DNA of 64,000 nucleotides from Hydractinia symbiolongicarpus (GCF_029227915.1 NC_079880.1:31553501-31617500); one strand, 5' to 3'. Shown: positions 20,641 to 31,004, numbered from the stretch's first letter. Notes: a model not told the origin generated them from the letters alone. Numbers and translations are program-made.

Positions 20641-21317
20641 TCACACGAGATTGCCCTTTTCCCTTCTGTCTTCTGAGACAAGATTACCATCTTTTTTTAA
20701 AAAAATAGCAGTACGTACAGTTTTGCGAGATGCACCAAATGTTTCCAAAAACATTGGCTGACATACTTGTTGCACGTTCAAAAAGTACTTTATGGAATTG
20801 CTTCTATTTTCACCTACTTCTTTCCTTGGTCTGTGTCGAGATGGAGCCTCAATAACAATGGAATTCAAAAGGAATTGCCTCTGTTTATCAAGGTTACCCA
20901 GATTCCAATAGGAACAAAAGAAGTTTTTCCTCCGATCCACTGATATTTTGTTACTACAATTCAGCCTCCAGTTATGACAGGGCTCACCAATAGACCGTGC
21001 TTGTGTATTTGATTTCCTATTCGTGTAGGATATGTATGGGCTGTAAGATTGGCCAAAGTTTCTCTTCTGCTTTTTCCTGTTCTTCTCCCAGTCTTCCTCG
21101 TTTCTTTTTCTTTTTCGACCTTTTTCAAATTCTTGATCTGTTATTGCCACAATGTGTTCAAACTTGATGGTTGATACTGATTCATCAATTAGGAATTTCA
21201 CTCTAACTGACGTTTTGTGGACAGAAAGGATTGTCCCCTCAAGAAGTGACTCTTCTTTGTGAACAAAAAAGTCACTATATTTATCAGCCGCTTCACTCTT
21301 GTCAAAATAGCCAGCCC
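20641..21317 (-). pseudogene. Uncharacterised protein gene, main part (split by gypsy 2)
   Basis: The frame is open through MKFLIDESV (ATG 21201) and upstream to the insertion point (AGYFDKSEAADKYSDF). It has a basic block (RKRKRNEEDWEKNRKKQKR), a C/H-containing segment (GEPCHNWRLNCSNKI) and YWNLGNLDKQRQFLLNSI. These blocks recall a family of unknown function repeated in cnidarian and arthropod genomes, probably transposon-borne. The coding frame ends at 20641, soon after SEDRR, where related proteins as I remember them continue, so the 3' part is missing or lies in another exon. The first part of the gene lies at 25597-25662. Confidence 0.6.
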
Positions 21318-21411
21318 TGTTAGGGACTGTGCGTGTCCGCCATTATGAATAGTCTTATGTCTATATTTGTCGGTTCCGGCAATAGGGATTTAAAAAGATT
21401 CGATTATAACA
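21318..21411 (+). repeat. Gypsy 2 left LTR
   Basis: 94 bp, TG...CA ends, differs at two positions from the right LTR. No TATA box or polyadenylation signal stands out in so short a sequence. Confidence 0.9.
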
Positions 21412-21430
21412 TGGCGCTGCGAGTAGAAAG
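21412..21430 (+). other. Probable primer-binding site of gypsy 2
   Basis: TGGCGCTGCGAG directly abuts the LTR end, so TGG can pair with the CCA end of a tRNA. Which tRNA cannot be said without a search. Confidence 0.6.
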
Positions 21431-21664
21431 CACCACGAGGGAAAAATGAAAATTGTTGGAAAACTGATGGAAATTAATGAACTTGGTGACTTAATACTCA
21501 TATGATTAATTAATTCGTACACATTGATTATTCGTCTACTTCAGTGGCAACACGAAGACATTTTTGTTTATTTACTCGTACAGAAAACAGAACTTTGTGG
21601 AATTTTCTGTGTGGATATTGTATTTCTACCTGCAACCTGGTGAAACCAAGTACTCCTTATACTC

Positions 21665-22228
21665 TTGAAATTATTGTTAGTACTTCACTTGGTCGTTATG
21701 GTGGAGTCGTTACAAAACTGTACTCTCACCTCCATCGTTGATCGTTATGCAGCTTTCAAAAGCTGGAAGCAAAAATGGCAGGATTATGGCATTTTGACTG
21801 AACTTGAAAAACAATCTCCTGCATACCAGTGTGCGATGCTACGTTTCACTTTTACTCCAGAAACAAGTAACATTTACGAATCCCTTACCTTGTCGCCGGA
21901 AGCAGCGGCCACTACAAAGGGCATTATCGATGCCTTAGAAGTGTTTGAAAAGGGAGCCATCAATGAAACCATGCAGAGACATACGTTCAATCATCGGCAA
22001 CAACAGGAAGGAGAAAAGTTCGATGATTTTTGCACAGACCTCAAAGTTTTGGTCAAACACTGTAACTATTGTGACAATTGCGTTCAAGGAATAATACGAG
22101 ACAGAATTGTGGGAGGTATTTTGGATGACAATTTACGACAAAAGCTGCTCAGCAAAAAGGATTTAGATTTGAAAACAGCGGAAGAGTTGTGTAGAGCGAG
22201 TGAAAAGCGACGGAAGGTACAGATATAA
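21665..22228 (+). CDS. Gypsy 2 Gag
   Basis: The coding frame is open from 21665; the usable ATG (MVESLQNCTL) is at 21698. It encodes a capsid-like helical protein with DRYAAFKSWKQKWQDYG, QCAMLRFTFTPE, EGEKFDDFCTDLKVLVKHC and IIRDRIVGGILDDNLRQKLL, the retrotransposon gag (Pfam-type) fold signature. The stop at 22228 comes before any CCHC knuckle; the protease frame begins at once in another register, suggesting either frameshift expression or a deletion of the knuckle. Confidence 0.8.
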   Translation: MKLLLVLHLVVMVESLQNCTLTSIVDRYAAFKSWKQKWQDYGILTELEKQSPAYQCAMLRFTFTPETSNIYESLTLSPEAAATTKGIIDALEVFEKGAINETMQRHTFNHRQQQEGEKFDDFCTDLKVLVKHCNYCDNCVQGIIRDRIVGGILDDNLRQKLLSKKDLDLKTAEELCRASEKRRKVQI

Positions 22229-22815
22229 CGGTCAAAAATGGAAAAATAAAATTCAAAGTAGACACTGGAGCGGATATCACAGTCGTAGGCGTACCACAGC
22301 TAAAACAATTCGGAAGAACCATAAAGGACATCAGGCGCACAGGGAAGACACTGACCGGTCCATCAGCAGAAAAGTTACAATGCCTTGGATATATAACAAC
22401 GTTGCTAAAATGGGGCGATAAACAGTCAAACGAGGTAGTGTATGTTTGCAGAAACTTGAGAGTGCCCTTATTGGGCAAACCGGCTATAAAACGTTTAGAG
22501 ATACTCACATTCAACAAGCCAGTCAATAGCACAGTGTCACAAGTATCTGAGGACAATCAAGACATTATTCAAGAATTCCCAACACTATTTACCGGATTAG
22601 GATGTATCACCGGAGACCCAATCAACATCAAATTAACCGAAGATGCAGTAACCTACCACTTGACAGCACCACGGCATGTAGCATTACCACTGTTGGAACC
22701 CTTAAAAGCAGAGATCAAGCAAATGAAGGATATGGGAGTCATACGAGAAGTTACAGAACCAACAGACTGGTGCCACCCAATTGTTTTAACCAAGAAATCG
22801 GCCTCACAAAGTTAA
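22207..22815 (+). pseudogene. Gypsy 2 protease and RT N-terminal part
   Basis: Open for about 200 codons in a frame different from gag. KVDTGADITVVG is the protease active site. The RT begins with TAPRHVALPLLEPLKAEIKQ and TEPTDWCHPIVLTKK. It is cut by a frameshift near 22800. Confidence 0.82.
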
Positions 22816-24268
22816 ACGCATTCACCTAACGAGAATTCTACCAACTGGAGAGCGTTGATGAGACTCTTGCGAAACTCGGAAGTCAATGCCACGGGATGTC
22901 AAAACTTGACGCCAATTCAGGATATTGGCAGATGCCATTGGATGACTCCAGCCAACTGATGGCAACATTCATCACACCGTTCGGACGATTCTGCCCAACA
23001 AGAGGTCCCTTCGGACTAACATCAATGCAAGAGATCTTCAGTAAACGTAAATCATTGAAGGGTTGCCGGGGATAGTGAAAAACACTGATGACCTACTAGT
23101 CTTCGGTAAAGATTTAGGGGATCACGATACGAAATTGAGAGCCGTACTAAAGAGACTGACAGAGGCAGGTGTTACGCTCAACACTGACAAATGTGAGTTC
23201 CGGAAAACAGAGGTAGAATTTTTGGGACACCGAATCACAGCAAAAGGGATACAGCCAGTACCGGATAAAGTAGAGGCAATTCAGAAATACCCAGCTCCAA
23301 CGAATATTACCGAACTTCGAAGATTCCTGGGTATGGCGCAGCAACTGGCTAAATTCAGCCCAAATTTAGCACAAGCCACTGAACCATTACGGGACCTGTT
23401 AAGTACAAAGAACAATTGGACCTGGACGGCGGTTCATGAGCAGGCATTCAGCCGCATTAAGGACACATTATTGACCCAACCAGTGTTAGCACACTATGAT
23501 ATACACCGCCCAACCAAACTACGAGCAGACGGAAGTAAACTAAATGGCATCAGTGTTATCCTGATGCAACAAGATGAACAGAACCAATGGAAACCAGTCG
23601 CTTATGCATCAAGGTACCTCTCTAAAGCGAAACAAAACTATCACAACATTGAAATCGAAATGCTTGCTGTTACATGGGGTTGCGAAAAGATGTCTCGATA
23701 CATTCATGGAATGTCGAAGGTCTTAGTGCAAACCGGCCATAAGCCGTTAGTCCCTATCTTGAATTACAAACCATTAGCCGAAATGTCTCCACGGATCCAG
23801 CGTATGCGAATGCATTTACTAAAGTACGACATTTATGCTGAACACGTCAGTGGCAGTAAAATGACAGACGCAGATGCTTTATCACGAGCACCATCTTGCT
23901 ATCCGGAACTGGAAGATGAAATCGCCGAAAGGACATCACCGCACATGTTTTTTTTGGTGTTAACAAACTTACCAGCAACTGATCAACGCTTAGAGGGAAT
24001 TCGCACAGAAACCACTAAGGATCCAGTCCTATCAGATTTAATAAGAATCACAAGAGAGGAATGGCCAGCCAGACAACAAGACTGTCCCATCAATCTACAA
24101 CCCTTTTCGGCGAGCCAGCATGACCTATCAGAGTATCATGGACTCATCGCGAAGGGGGATCGTATCGTCATACCCAGGTCCATGAGAGCTCCAAAATACA
24201 CGCTGGACACCAAGGGATGGATATGTGCAAGAGAAGAGCCCGGCAAGCCGTATATTGGCCGGGTATAA
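22816..24268 (+). pseudogene. Gypsy 2 RT and RNase H
   Basis: MSKLDANSGYWQMPLD is motif A; the catalytic motif reads KNTDDLLVFG (TDD instead of YxDD). CEFRKTEVEFLGHRITAKG and ELRRFLGMAQQLAKF follow. RNase H: KLRADGSKLNGISVIL, HNIEIEMLAVTWGCEKMSRY and DADALSRAPS. A frameshift or stop lies near 22829-23060; from 23063 to 24268 the frame is open (about 400 codons). Confidence 0.85.
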
Positions 24269-24715
24269 ATTCACACATCAAACAGATGGTCAGGAAATGT
24301 GAAGAATGCAGCAAGTTACTACCGTCGAAACCGTCACAACCACTGATGAGCCACCCACTACCGACCAAAACCGTGGCAGCAGGTGGGGTCAGACATTTTT
24401 CAATTGGTAAAGCGAAACTACCTGATCATCGTAGATTATTACTCCTTATGGCCCAAAGTCTATCAACTAAAACGACCAGACTCGAAAACAGTGATCGAGT
24501 CACTCAAAGATGCATTTTCTCGACATGGCATCGCAGAGTACGTCATCAGTGACAACGGAAGCCAGTACGCATCCTACAAATTTAAACGCTTCGCCCACGA
24601 CTGGTCATTTACACACAAGACAAGCAGTCCTCGATATCCACAATCCAACGGACTAGCCGAAGTGACAGTGAAGGCTGTGAACCGCTTTAGTGAAAAAGTG
24701 CATCTGTTCGCATGA
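24200..24715 (+). pseudogene. Gypsy 2 integrase
   Basis: The zinc domain is fragmented across frames (VYWPGINSHIKQMVRKCEEC is readable near 24250-24310). The core has YLIIVDYYSLWPKVYQL (D), VISDNGSQYASYKFKRFA (D) and RYPQSNGLAEVTVKAV (E). Frameshifts near 24290, 24380 and 24715. Confidence 0.8.
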
Positions 24716-24960
24716 AGATGTTTCGCAAGGCCTCCTGACGACAATCTCCAGCACAGCTTCTAAAAGGAACCACGCTCCGAGACAACCTACCAAGATACGT
24801 AACAGGAGGCAGAAGAGAGCAGACAATTCCAGCACGGGAAAGACTCAACACGAAACAGTGGTATGACCGAAATATCAGACACAGCCGACAAGCCAATTTT
24901 AGAGAAGGTCAACTCGTCGCTGTTCAGGATGAAGTCACCAGAGAATGGTCGAAATGAGCA

Positions 24961-25359
24961 GTTATGATTAAAGAAGTTGCACCTCGTTTGTACGAATTAC
25001 GACTGAGCACTGGCAACAAAATAGGTCGTAACGAAAAGCACTTGCGTAAAGTCTACACCATCACAGCGTACCAACCTCCAAACAAACCACCACAGAGGAT
25101 CATCAACCACGACCCGCCCGTGGAGCCTAACACAGACGAGGATGGGAACGAAAGCGACGCCTCGGACAACACAATCACAGACGAAGGTGGGAATGAAAAC
25201 GACGCCTCTGACAACACCATACCGTATGTTGAAGAAGAAGAGGAAGACAGAGCAGAGAACGAGGTCGAAAACGAACGAGAGGAATTCGTAAAAGAATATG
25301 TCACACGTTACGGGCGAACGCTGAAGAAGAAAATACCCGTGGATTACGAAGATTTGTAA
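24961..25359 (+). pseudogene. Gypsy 2 pol C-terminal domain and acidic tail
   Basis: Begins VAPRLYELRLSTGNKIGRNEK, the small beta domain that ends Mag-type integrases, then a tail with a tandem duplication (DEDGNESDASDNTI / DEGGNENDASDNTI) and ends VTRYGRTLKKK. Homology continues upstream in another frame as DNLPRYVTGGRR and QWYDRNIRH (24780-24880). Confidence 0.7.
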
Positions 25360-25502
25360 ATGGATTTCTCGTGTTAGAACTTAATGGACGTGTCAAGTTT
25401 TGTTTGAACATTATGAACTGGATTGGTCGTTTGAAACTTAATATGGACGTGCTGGGTTATGTTTGGACAGTACACGCTTGGGTTGGGACTTTAAAGGGGA
25501 AA

Positions 25503-25596
25503 TGTTAGGGACTGTGCGTGTCCGCCATTATGAATAGTCTTATGTTTATATTTGTCGGTTCCGGCAATGGGGATTTAAAAAGATTCGATTATAACA
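25503..25596 (+). repeat. Gypsy 2 right LTR
   Basis: 94 bp, TG...CA ends, preceded by the purine tract 25493-25502 and followed by the AGCCC duplication. Confidence 0.9.
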
Positions 25597-25662
25597 AGCC
25601 CTAATATGACACTTTTCTCCAACTTTATACTTTACTTCAGAACACCAACTTCTGGTGCCCAT
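25597..25662 (-). pseudogene. Uncharacterised protein gene, 5' part (split by gypsy 2)
   Basis: ATG at 25662 begins MGTRSWCSEVKYKVGEKCHI and reads into the duplicated AGCCC; on the other side of the 4.3-kb retrotransposon the same phase continues as AGYFDKSEAADK. Removing the element and one AGCCC leaves one continuous frame, which is strong evidence that this was a coding gene when the retrotransposon arrived. Confidence 0.7.
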
Positions 25663-26244
25663 TTTTACTTTTCTACTAACTAAAACAATATATTGTCTAA
25701 CATGCTAACCACACTGGCCCGCTTACGAAACTAAAACAAAACTTTTTTAGAAAAAAACTACGAAGGCAAAAAAAGGTTCCCCCACATATTCACTCAAGTT
25801 TTACCAGTTTCAGCCAAATGCAATCATTTTTAAGCCCTTTAGCTGTTGTTTTTTAGGTTTTTTTGGCAATTCACCAGCTAAGATCAAACTTATAATCCTG
25901 GGCCTGTCTTGCAATGTAATGTTATGTCTTCTGAGATTTTATTCTGGCAGAGAGCATAAAGAGTCTTTCTTTATTTTATCCCCAGCTACTGTAATTGAAA
26001 TATTTAGAAATGAATTAAGATAAACCCATTTGATTTCGCTTGGTTAAATTCAACTAAATCTGAAAACATGAATAAAGTAACGAAAAAGTTCTAATACAAA
26101 CCAAAATATTCTTCTTCTAATAACCACATATGAAAACACACTATCCAGCTTTTGTTGCTTTTCTTTACCACCATTAAATCATTAATACACTATATTCAAT
26201 TTTTTCATCTACTTACAACCAACCATAATGCTTGGCTGTTCTAA
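25663..26244. other. AT-rich stretch without features
   Basis: No convincing ORF, repeat or inverted end; probably upstream region of the interrupted gene whose start codon is at 25662. Confidence 0.4.
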
Positions 26245-26582
26245 ATGGACTTAGGTCCTTCTGCTTTTATTTAAATTGAATTTAATATGGACTTAGGGCC
26301 TTTTCCATGGACTTAGGCTTTTTTAGAACAGAAACATTTCATCCAGATGGACTTAGGCCCATATGTACTAAAACCTTAATGGACTTAGGCCTTTTTAAAA
26401 TTAAATATGTTATTTATCAAAGGTTTGTGATCAATTTTCAAGATTTTCTAACCTCAAAACCCATACTTCAGACACATCAAAAGAAAGCCAGTGATCCAGA
26501 GATTCAAAAAAATCAAAATCCTCAATTTTCATAAAAATGGACTTAGGCCCCTTTAGAATTGTTGGGGACCTGGACTTAGGCA
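26245..26582 (+). repeat. Interspersed TGGACTTAGG repeat, seven copies
   Basis: (A)TGGACTTAGG occurs at about 26245, 26287, 26307, 26347, 26379, 26537 and 26571, usually followed by CCC or GCC and TTTT(A)GAA. Spacing is irregular (20-158 bp), so this is a dispersed core motif rather than a simple tandem array. Confidence 0.75.
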
Positions 26583-26674
26583 CATTTAGAACTAAGGTAG
26601 CGAATTGAATCTTAAAAGAAAAGTGTTCATAACAAGCTTTTTTCATGTTGATCATCATCATCATCATTCTCGGC

Positions 26675-27141
26675 TTAACGTCCGTTTTCCATGCTAGCAT
26701 GGGTTGGACCCTCTTCCAATCTGATCTGTGTTAGATCTAAACTCAACTTCCTCTGTATCAAGTCTGTCCTTATAACCTCCTGCCAAGTCTTTCTCGGTCT
26801 GCCTCTGGACTTTGCCCCAGGAACTATCAAGTCTATACACTTTCTTACCCAATTATCCCCTCCATTCTTTCCAAGTGCCCCAGCCAATTCAATCTTCTTA
26901 TCTGGATAACATCTTTAATTCTACGAATACTTAGCCTGCTCCTTAGCTCATCTGAACTCTTTCTGTCTCTCAGGCTGGCGTTACACATCCACCTTACCAT
27001 TCTCATATCATTTCTTTCTAAACGGTCAAGATCTTCCTGCTTCACTGCCCATGTCTCACTACCGTACAACATAACACTTCTTAAACATGCCTCATAAAAC
27101 CTACCTTTCAACTCAATTGACAAGACTCTGTTAGTCAACAA
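26675..27141 (-). pseudogene. LINE copy 2: C-terminal domain
   Basis: LTNRVLSIELKGRFYEACL, MLYGSETWAVKQEDLDRLER, MRMVRWMCNASLRDR, VIQIRRLNWLGHLERMEG and KSRGRPRKTWQEVIRTDLI, the conserved tail of this LINE family. One frameshift lies near 26860. Confidence 0.85.
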
Positions 27142-27250
27142 AGGAAGTAACTCTCTGAACTTTTGAACATATCACCTAAGTAACAGAAGTTCTCAACTAT
27201 CTCTAACGAGCCACTGTTGCACATCATTGAAGCTGGAAATACTTCAGTCT

Positions 27251-28548
27251 CTATAATCTCACCTTTGCAACGCTTGCATACAAACAGAATGTCAGCTCTA
27301 ACCTTCCACCAATACTACTGCACTTCTTATGTACCCAATGCTTGCAAGTCTGACAAAAAATTGAGTTACTACCAACCCCTTTCCTGCAAACTCCACAAGG
27401 CCACTTTCCAACTACAAGGTCACACTTGGCTGCAATGCTACTAATCATGACTTTAGACTTTGCTGTGTTCACCCTTAGCCCTTTCTCTTCTAGTCCTTTC
27501 TTCCACTTCTCAAACTTTTCAACTAATTCTTCCTTCGACTCTGCTATGAGAACCAAATTATCTGCATACAATAACTCCCATGGACAACCTGTTCTGAACT
27601 CCATCGACAGCGCAAGACTAGAACAAACAACAAAGGACTAAGTACAGAACCCTGATGTACACCAACATTTACACTAAATTCATCACTAAGTGAATCGTTA
27701 ATCCTGACACGACTTTAAGCATTGCTGTACATAGACTGTACTATCGTAACTAGCCACTCATCCACGCCTATTTTTCTCATAGCCCACCAAATAACTTTAC
27801 GTGACACTCTATCAAAAGCTTTCTCTAAATCTACAAAGGCAAAATAGAGATTCTTTCTCTTTCCTAAGTACTTTTCTTGAAGCTGTCTGAGTAAAAATAT
27901 TGCATCTGTAGTGCCACGCCATAGAACAAAACCAAATTGCATCTTATCTATATCAATTCTTTCTCTAAGTAACTTATCAATCACTCTTTCAAAAACTTTC
28001 GTTACTTAATCAACTAACTTCAAACCTCTATAGTTACCTCTTTCTAATGCATCACCCTTGCCCTTGAAACAATTCACTATTACACTCGACTGCCACTCAC
28101 TCGGAATAGCACCATCCTTTATAATTTGATTAGCAAAACTTGTAATAAGCTCAGCTCCAATATATCCAGATGCTTTTACCATCTCTGCAACAATACCTGA
28201 TACTCCTGCAGACTTGCCAATCTTCAATTTCCTAATAGCCTCCACTACCCATTATGTCTTGATCTGCATAGCTGACCCTTCTACAACATCATCATCAGAC
28301 AAATTATCCTCATCGCAATCAAACTCAGTGTTAAGCAACCTCTGATAATAGTTCTTCCAAGCTACCTTTTTCTCCTCCTTTGTGCTAGCCAAAACACTTT
28401 CATCATTACGTATACACTTCTCACCTACAACATCTTGATTAGTCTTCTTCATTTGCTTTGCTATCTTGAATACCTCATTGCGCTGGTCTTCCCTTCTTAA
28501 CACATCTGTAAATCTGTTTCTCTCTGCTTCTGATTTTGCCTTATACAC
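27251..28548 (-). pseudogene. LINE copy 2: reverse transcriptase with embedded zinc finger
   Basis: Motifs in order: RKLKIGKSAGVSGIVAEMVK, GKGDALERGNYRGLKLVD, DKMQFGFVLWRGTTDAIFLL, FAFVDLEKAFDRVSRKVIWW (motif A), then a stop, HQGSVL, and LLYADNLVLIAES (YADN where the catalytic motif has YADD). A finger with spacing C-x2-C...C-x2-C-x4-H-x2-C follows (27290-27390). Stops at 28010 and 27712 split the gene. The same second stop (after MYSNA) is present in copy 1, so the two copies share a dead ancestor or one derives from the other. Confidence 0.82.
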
Positions 28549-28662
28549 TGCTGTACGAGCACGTCGCTTAGCTTCTAAGTAAATATTTTTACTACCACCT
28601 GACTTCCACTCTTTCCAAAGTTTCCTCTTTTCCTTTATACACTGGTCAACCTCATTATTCCA

Positions 28663-29683
28663 TCACCAGGTCTGTCTATGTCTAGCTGGTCCTTTCGTCC
28701 ACCCAAAGGTATCATCAGAAGCTTCTAGAAGACAATTCTTCAAAGTAGTCCAAGTACTTTCAACATTGTCATTATCACACTGACCATTGTGGGCTAGCTG
28801 CTGCACTTTTGCACTAAATTGTCTTGCTACAATCTCTTCCTTCAGCTTCCAGACTTTACGACGGGGCCTGTACTTTCCCTTGGCTTCTTTAACACTCTTC
28901 AAGATAATATCACAAACCAGCAACCTATGCTGGGAAACACTCTTCCCCCGATATAACTCTCACGTCCTTCACCACTTTCTTGTCTGACTTTCTAACCAGG
29001 AAGTAATCTATCTGTGTCTTACAACCACCTGACTCATATGTTATCAGCCTACTCTGTCTCTTACTGAATGATGTTTTGCAAACCACCATGTCCGTCGCCA
29101 TTCCAAACTCAAGCAACCTCTCCCCTTCCTTATTTCTGCTCCCAAATCCATAGCCTCCATGCACACCTCTATAACCTTCAGATGACTTCCCATCGTGACC
29201 ATTAAAGTCGCCGCCAACCATGACGAGTTCAGTGTCTCCAAACTTTGATGTGACTTCTATTAACTCATCATAAAACTTATCTTTATCTTCCTCACTGAGT
29301 CTACACTGTGGAGCATAAACAGAAAAGTGACAATCCTATTACCTATCAAAAACTTTATCACTATAATACGACTATTAACACGCATAACATCTATTACTTT
29401 TTCTATCCACTTCTCTGCAACGAATATGCCAACTCCTCCTGTTATGGATTGATAGTTCATCATATATGTATGGAACAAATTCCTGAGGTCCAAGCCTTTC
29501 ATATTTCGTAGCTTTGCCTGACAAATCGCTACAAAGCCTCTGAACTATCATTTCATGTTCAATTAAAATGTTAGAAACAACACCTATAGTTGCTGAACTG
29601 TTCCCATCCTTCTGCTTTCCTTTTCGTATTCGTTTCTGCTTGGCTTCTCTGGCAAAGTGTTCCGTAGGCCCATCTTTAGACAC
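28663..29683 (-). pseudogene. LINE copy 2: APE-like endonuclease domain
   Basis: Reads SITGGVGIFVAEKWIEKVID, then VGGDFNGHDGKSSEGYRGVH (GDFNGH is a catalytic APE motif), NKEGERLLEF, and LITYESGGCKTQIDYFLVRK (YESGG...QIDY, another EEP signature), in frames shifted twice. KVWKLKEEI and WTKGPARHRQTW begin the linker to RT. It would nick the target for reverse transcription. Confidence 0.8.
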
Positions 29684-29690
29684 CTTTTAA

Positions 29691-30245
29691 ATTTTAAAGA
29701 AGGGTTATGTCACACAAGCTCTGTTGTTTGCAAGACCCAACAACCATTCTCAGGCACATTAAAACATCATATTTGGGGTGTATGATAAACAAAAAACTAT
29801 TAAATTGACCAGGCCAGTTGTTGGGCATAGTAAAAATCGTAGCTAGCTAGCACGTATTATACATTTTGCATTTAGATTTGCCAAGAAAAGTTCAATTTAA
29901 AGTTATTTTAAGAGGTGCAGTCTAAAATTGTCACTGTTCTCTTTGTTTTCCACAATTGTTCTAAGATTGGACATGTATGTCTGTAGATTGGGCAGTCTAG
30001 TCTTAAGACTGACTACCCATTTGTCACTGTCAGAAGATTGGCCTGGCCAGTCTCAAGACAGGGCACCTTCCATTGGGCAGAACAGCCATATTGTCACTGT
30101 GGTTTTGAACTATAACATTTAGTCGAAATTAAAATGAAATGAAAACAAATCGGAAAAACAAATGCGATTTACTAAATTTAAAATGATTTGAAACTAAAAC
30201 AAAAATAAAAAGTAAAACAACTTTAAATTTGTTTTTAAATGAAAT
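29691..30245. other. Noncoding stretch
   Basis: No supported gene. Contains several imperfect copies of AGATTGG/CAGTCT(T/C)AAGAC between about 29970 and 30070 that could form local hairpins (AGTCTTAAGACT). Confidence 0.4.
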
Positions 30246-30659
30246 TCATTCTGAATTTGATTTTAATTTTGTTATCAAAACTATTTTAAAAAGACATATT
30301 TTTGCGTGGCAGCTCTCGGCCACCATAGACCTCGTTTTCAAGAACCAAACTATTGGGAGCTCACTTGCGCTTAAGCACTGGTTTGTGTACCCTAGGTTTG
30401 TGTTCCACTTTGTTCCTTCGGAGAGGATATGACCAAGATCACCTGGATTCCAAAAAGAAACTTTTTTAAGAGGCGACCAAACGATCGCAAACAGGGAATT
30501 ACACATACATTGTATACCAATAAAAGTTCCAAGCCTAACATCCCCTTGATGAAAAGATCCCTGTACCGACTTTAGAATAGTGAAAGGGCCCGGATTAGTT
30601 TCAACATCACCAGAAAGTAAAAGTACCATACAGCGACAGTTTTTATATGCGGGGTTCAC
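30246..30659 (-). CDS. 2A peptide followed by cysteine-protease-like domain (fragment)
   Basis: The frame encodes VLLLSGDVETNPGP, with the complete 2A consensus D-V-E-x-N-P-G-P at 30585-30608; in 2A peptides the ribosome skips the bond between G and P. It is preceded by hydrophobic and basic residues, and the open frame extends upstream of the first ATG (SHVTTAIVNPAYKNC). After the 2A comes GSFHQGDVRLGTFIGIQCMC, NSLFAI, WNPGDLGHILSEGTKWN and LSASELPIV. The G-x-QC-x-x-N pattern recalls the cysteine nucleophile region of OTU/herpes-tegument-type proteases found after 2A in some invertebrate mobile elements. The downstream histidine half is missing. 2A assignment is firm by sequence; the protease is inference. 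Confidence 0.65.
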   Translation of the reverse strand: MNPAYKNCRCMVLLLSGDVETNPGPFTILKSVQGSFHQGDVRLGTFIGIQCMCNSLFAIVWSPLKKVSFWNPGDLGHILSEGTKWNTNLGYTNQCLSASELPIVWFLKTRSMVAESCHAKICLFKIVLITKLKSNSE

Positions 30660-30759
30660 AATAGCGGTGGTAACGTGTGATCGAGAAAAAAACTCTAGAA
30701 GAAAAAAGCTAGAGAAACCTCTGTCATTTTGTTTTGAAGCTGGCTCAAAAAATTCCGTA

Positions 30760-30950
30760 ATTTCACTAATAAAAGTTCAGTAATAAATTCTTTGATAAGT
30801 TCACTACTATCAAGTTCACTATTAGGTTCACCAATAATTTCACTATTAAGTTCACCGATAAGTAAATTCAAGTTCAAGGTTCAGTAAGTTCAATTAATTC
30901 TGAGTATCTGAATGTTCTGAATGTATGTATGTATGTAGGTAGGTAGGTAT
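30760..30950 (+). repeat. Imperfect TAAGTTCACTATT repeats and TATG/TAGG microsatellite
   Basis: AAGTTCA(C/G) recurs about eight times between 30770 and 30890, followed by (TATG)n and (TAGG)n at about 30923-30947. Confidence 0.6.
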
Positions 30951-31004
30951 ATTTCGCATAAAAAACGTATTATTACAAAATATTCCATAGACTTATATAA
31001 TATA

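Larger units (their letters stand above)
21318..25596 (+). mobile_element. Ty3/gypsy retrotransposon 2 (Mag-like, 94-bp LTRs)
   Basis: Identical-length LTRs (21318-21411, 25503-25596) begin TGTTAGGGAC and end TATAACA, with two substitutions between them. The flanks carry AGCCC (21313-21317 and 25597-25601), the 5-bp duplication of Ty3/gypsy integrases. TGG directly after the left LTR fits a tRNA primer site; AAAGGGGAAA directly before the right LTR is the polypurine tract. The very short LTRs resemble those of the Mag clade. The internal genes are broken by frameshifts, and the segment carrying a Gag zinc knuckle is missing. Confidence 0.92.
26650..29690 (-). mobile_element. APE-type LINE, copy 2 (longer copy), decayed
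   Basis: Minus-strand element with, from 5' to 3', an APE-like endonuclease, RT, an embedded C-x2-C...H-x2-C finger and a C-terminal domain. The 3' end has a short tail of five GAT units (26651-26666 on the opposite strand reads ATCATC...), the microsatellite tail type of RTE/CR1-like LINEs. The family is the one often annotated as craniofacial development protein 2-like in cnidarian genomes. The 5' limit is approximate. Frameshifts and stops throughout. Confidence 0.82.
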
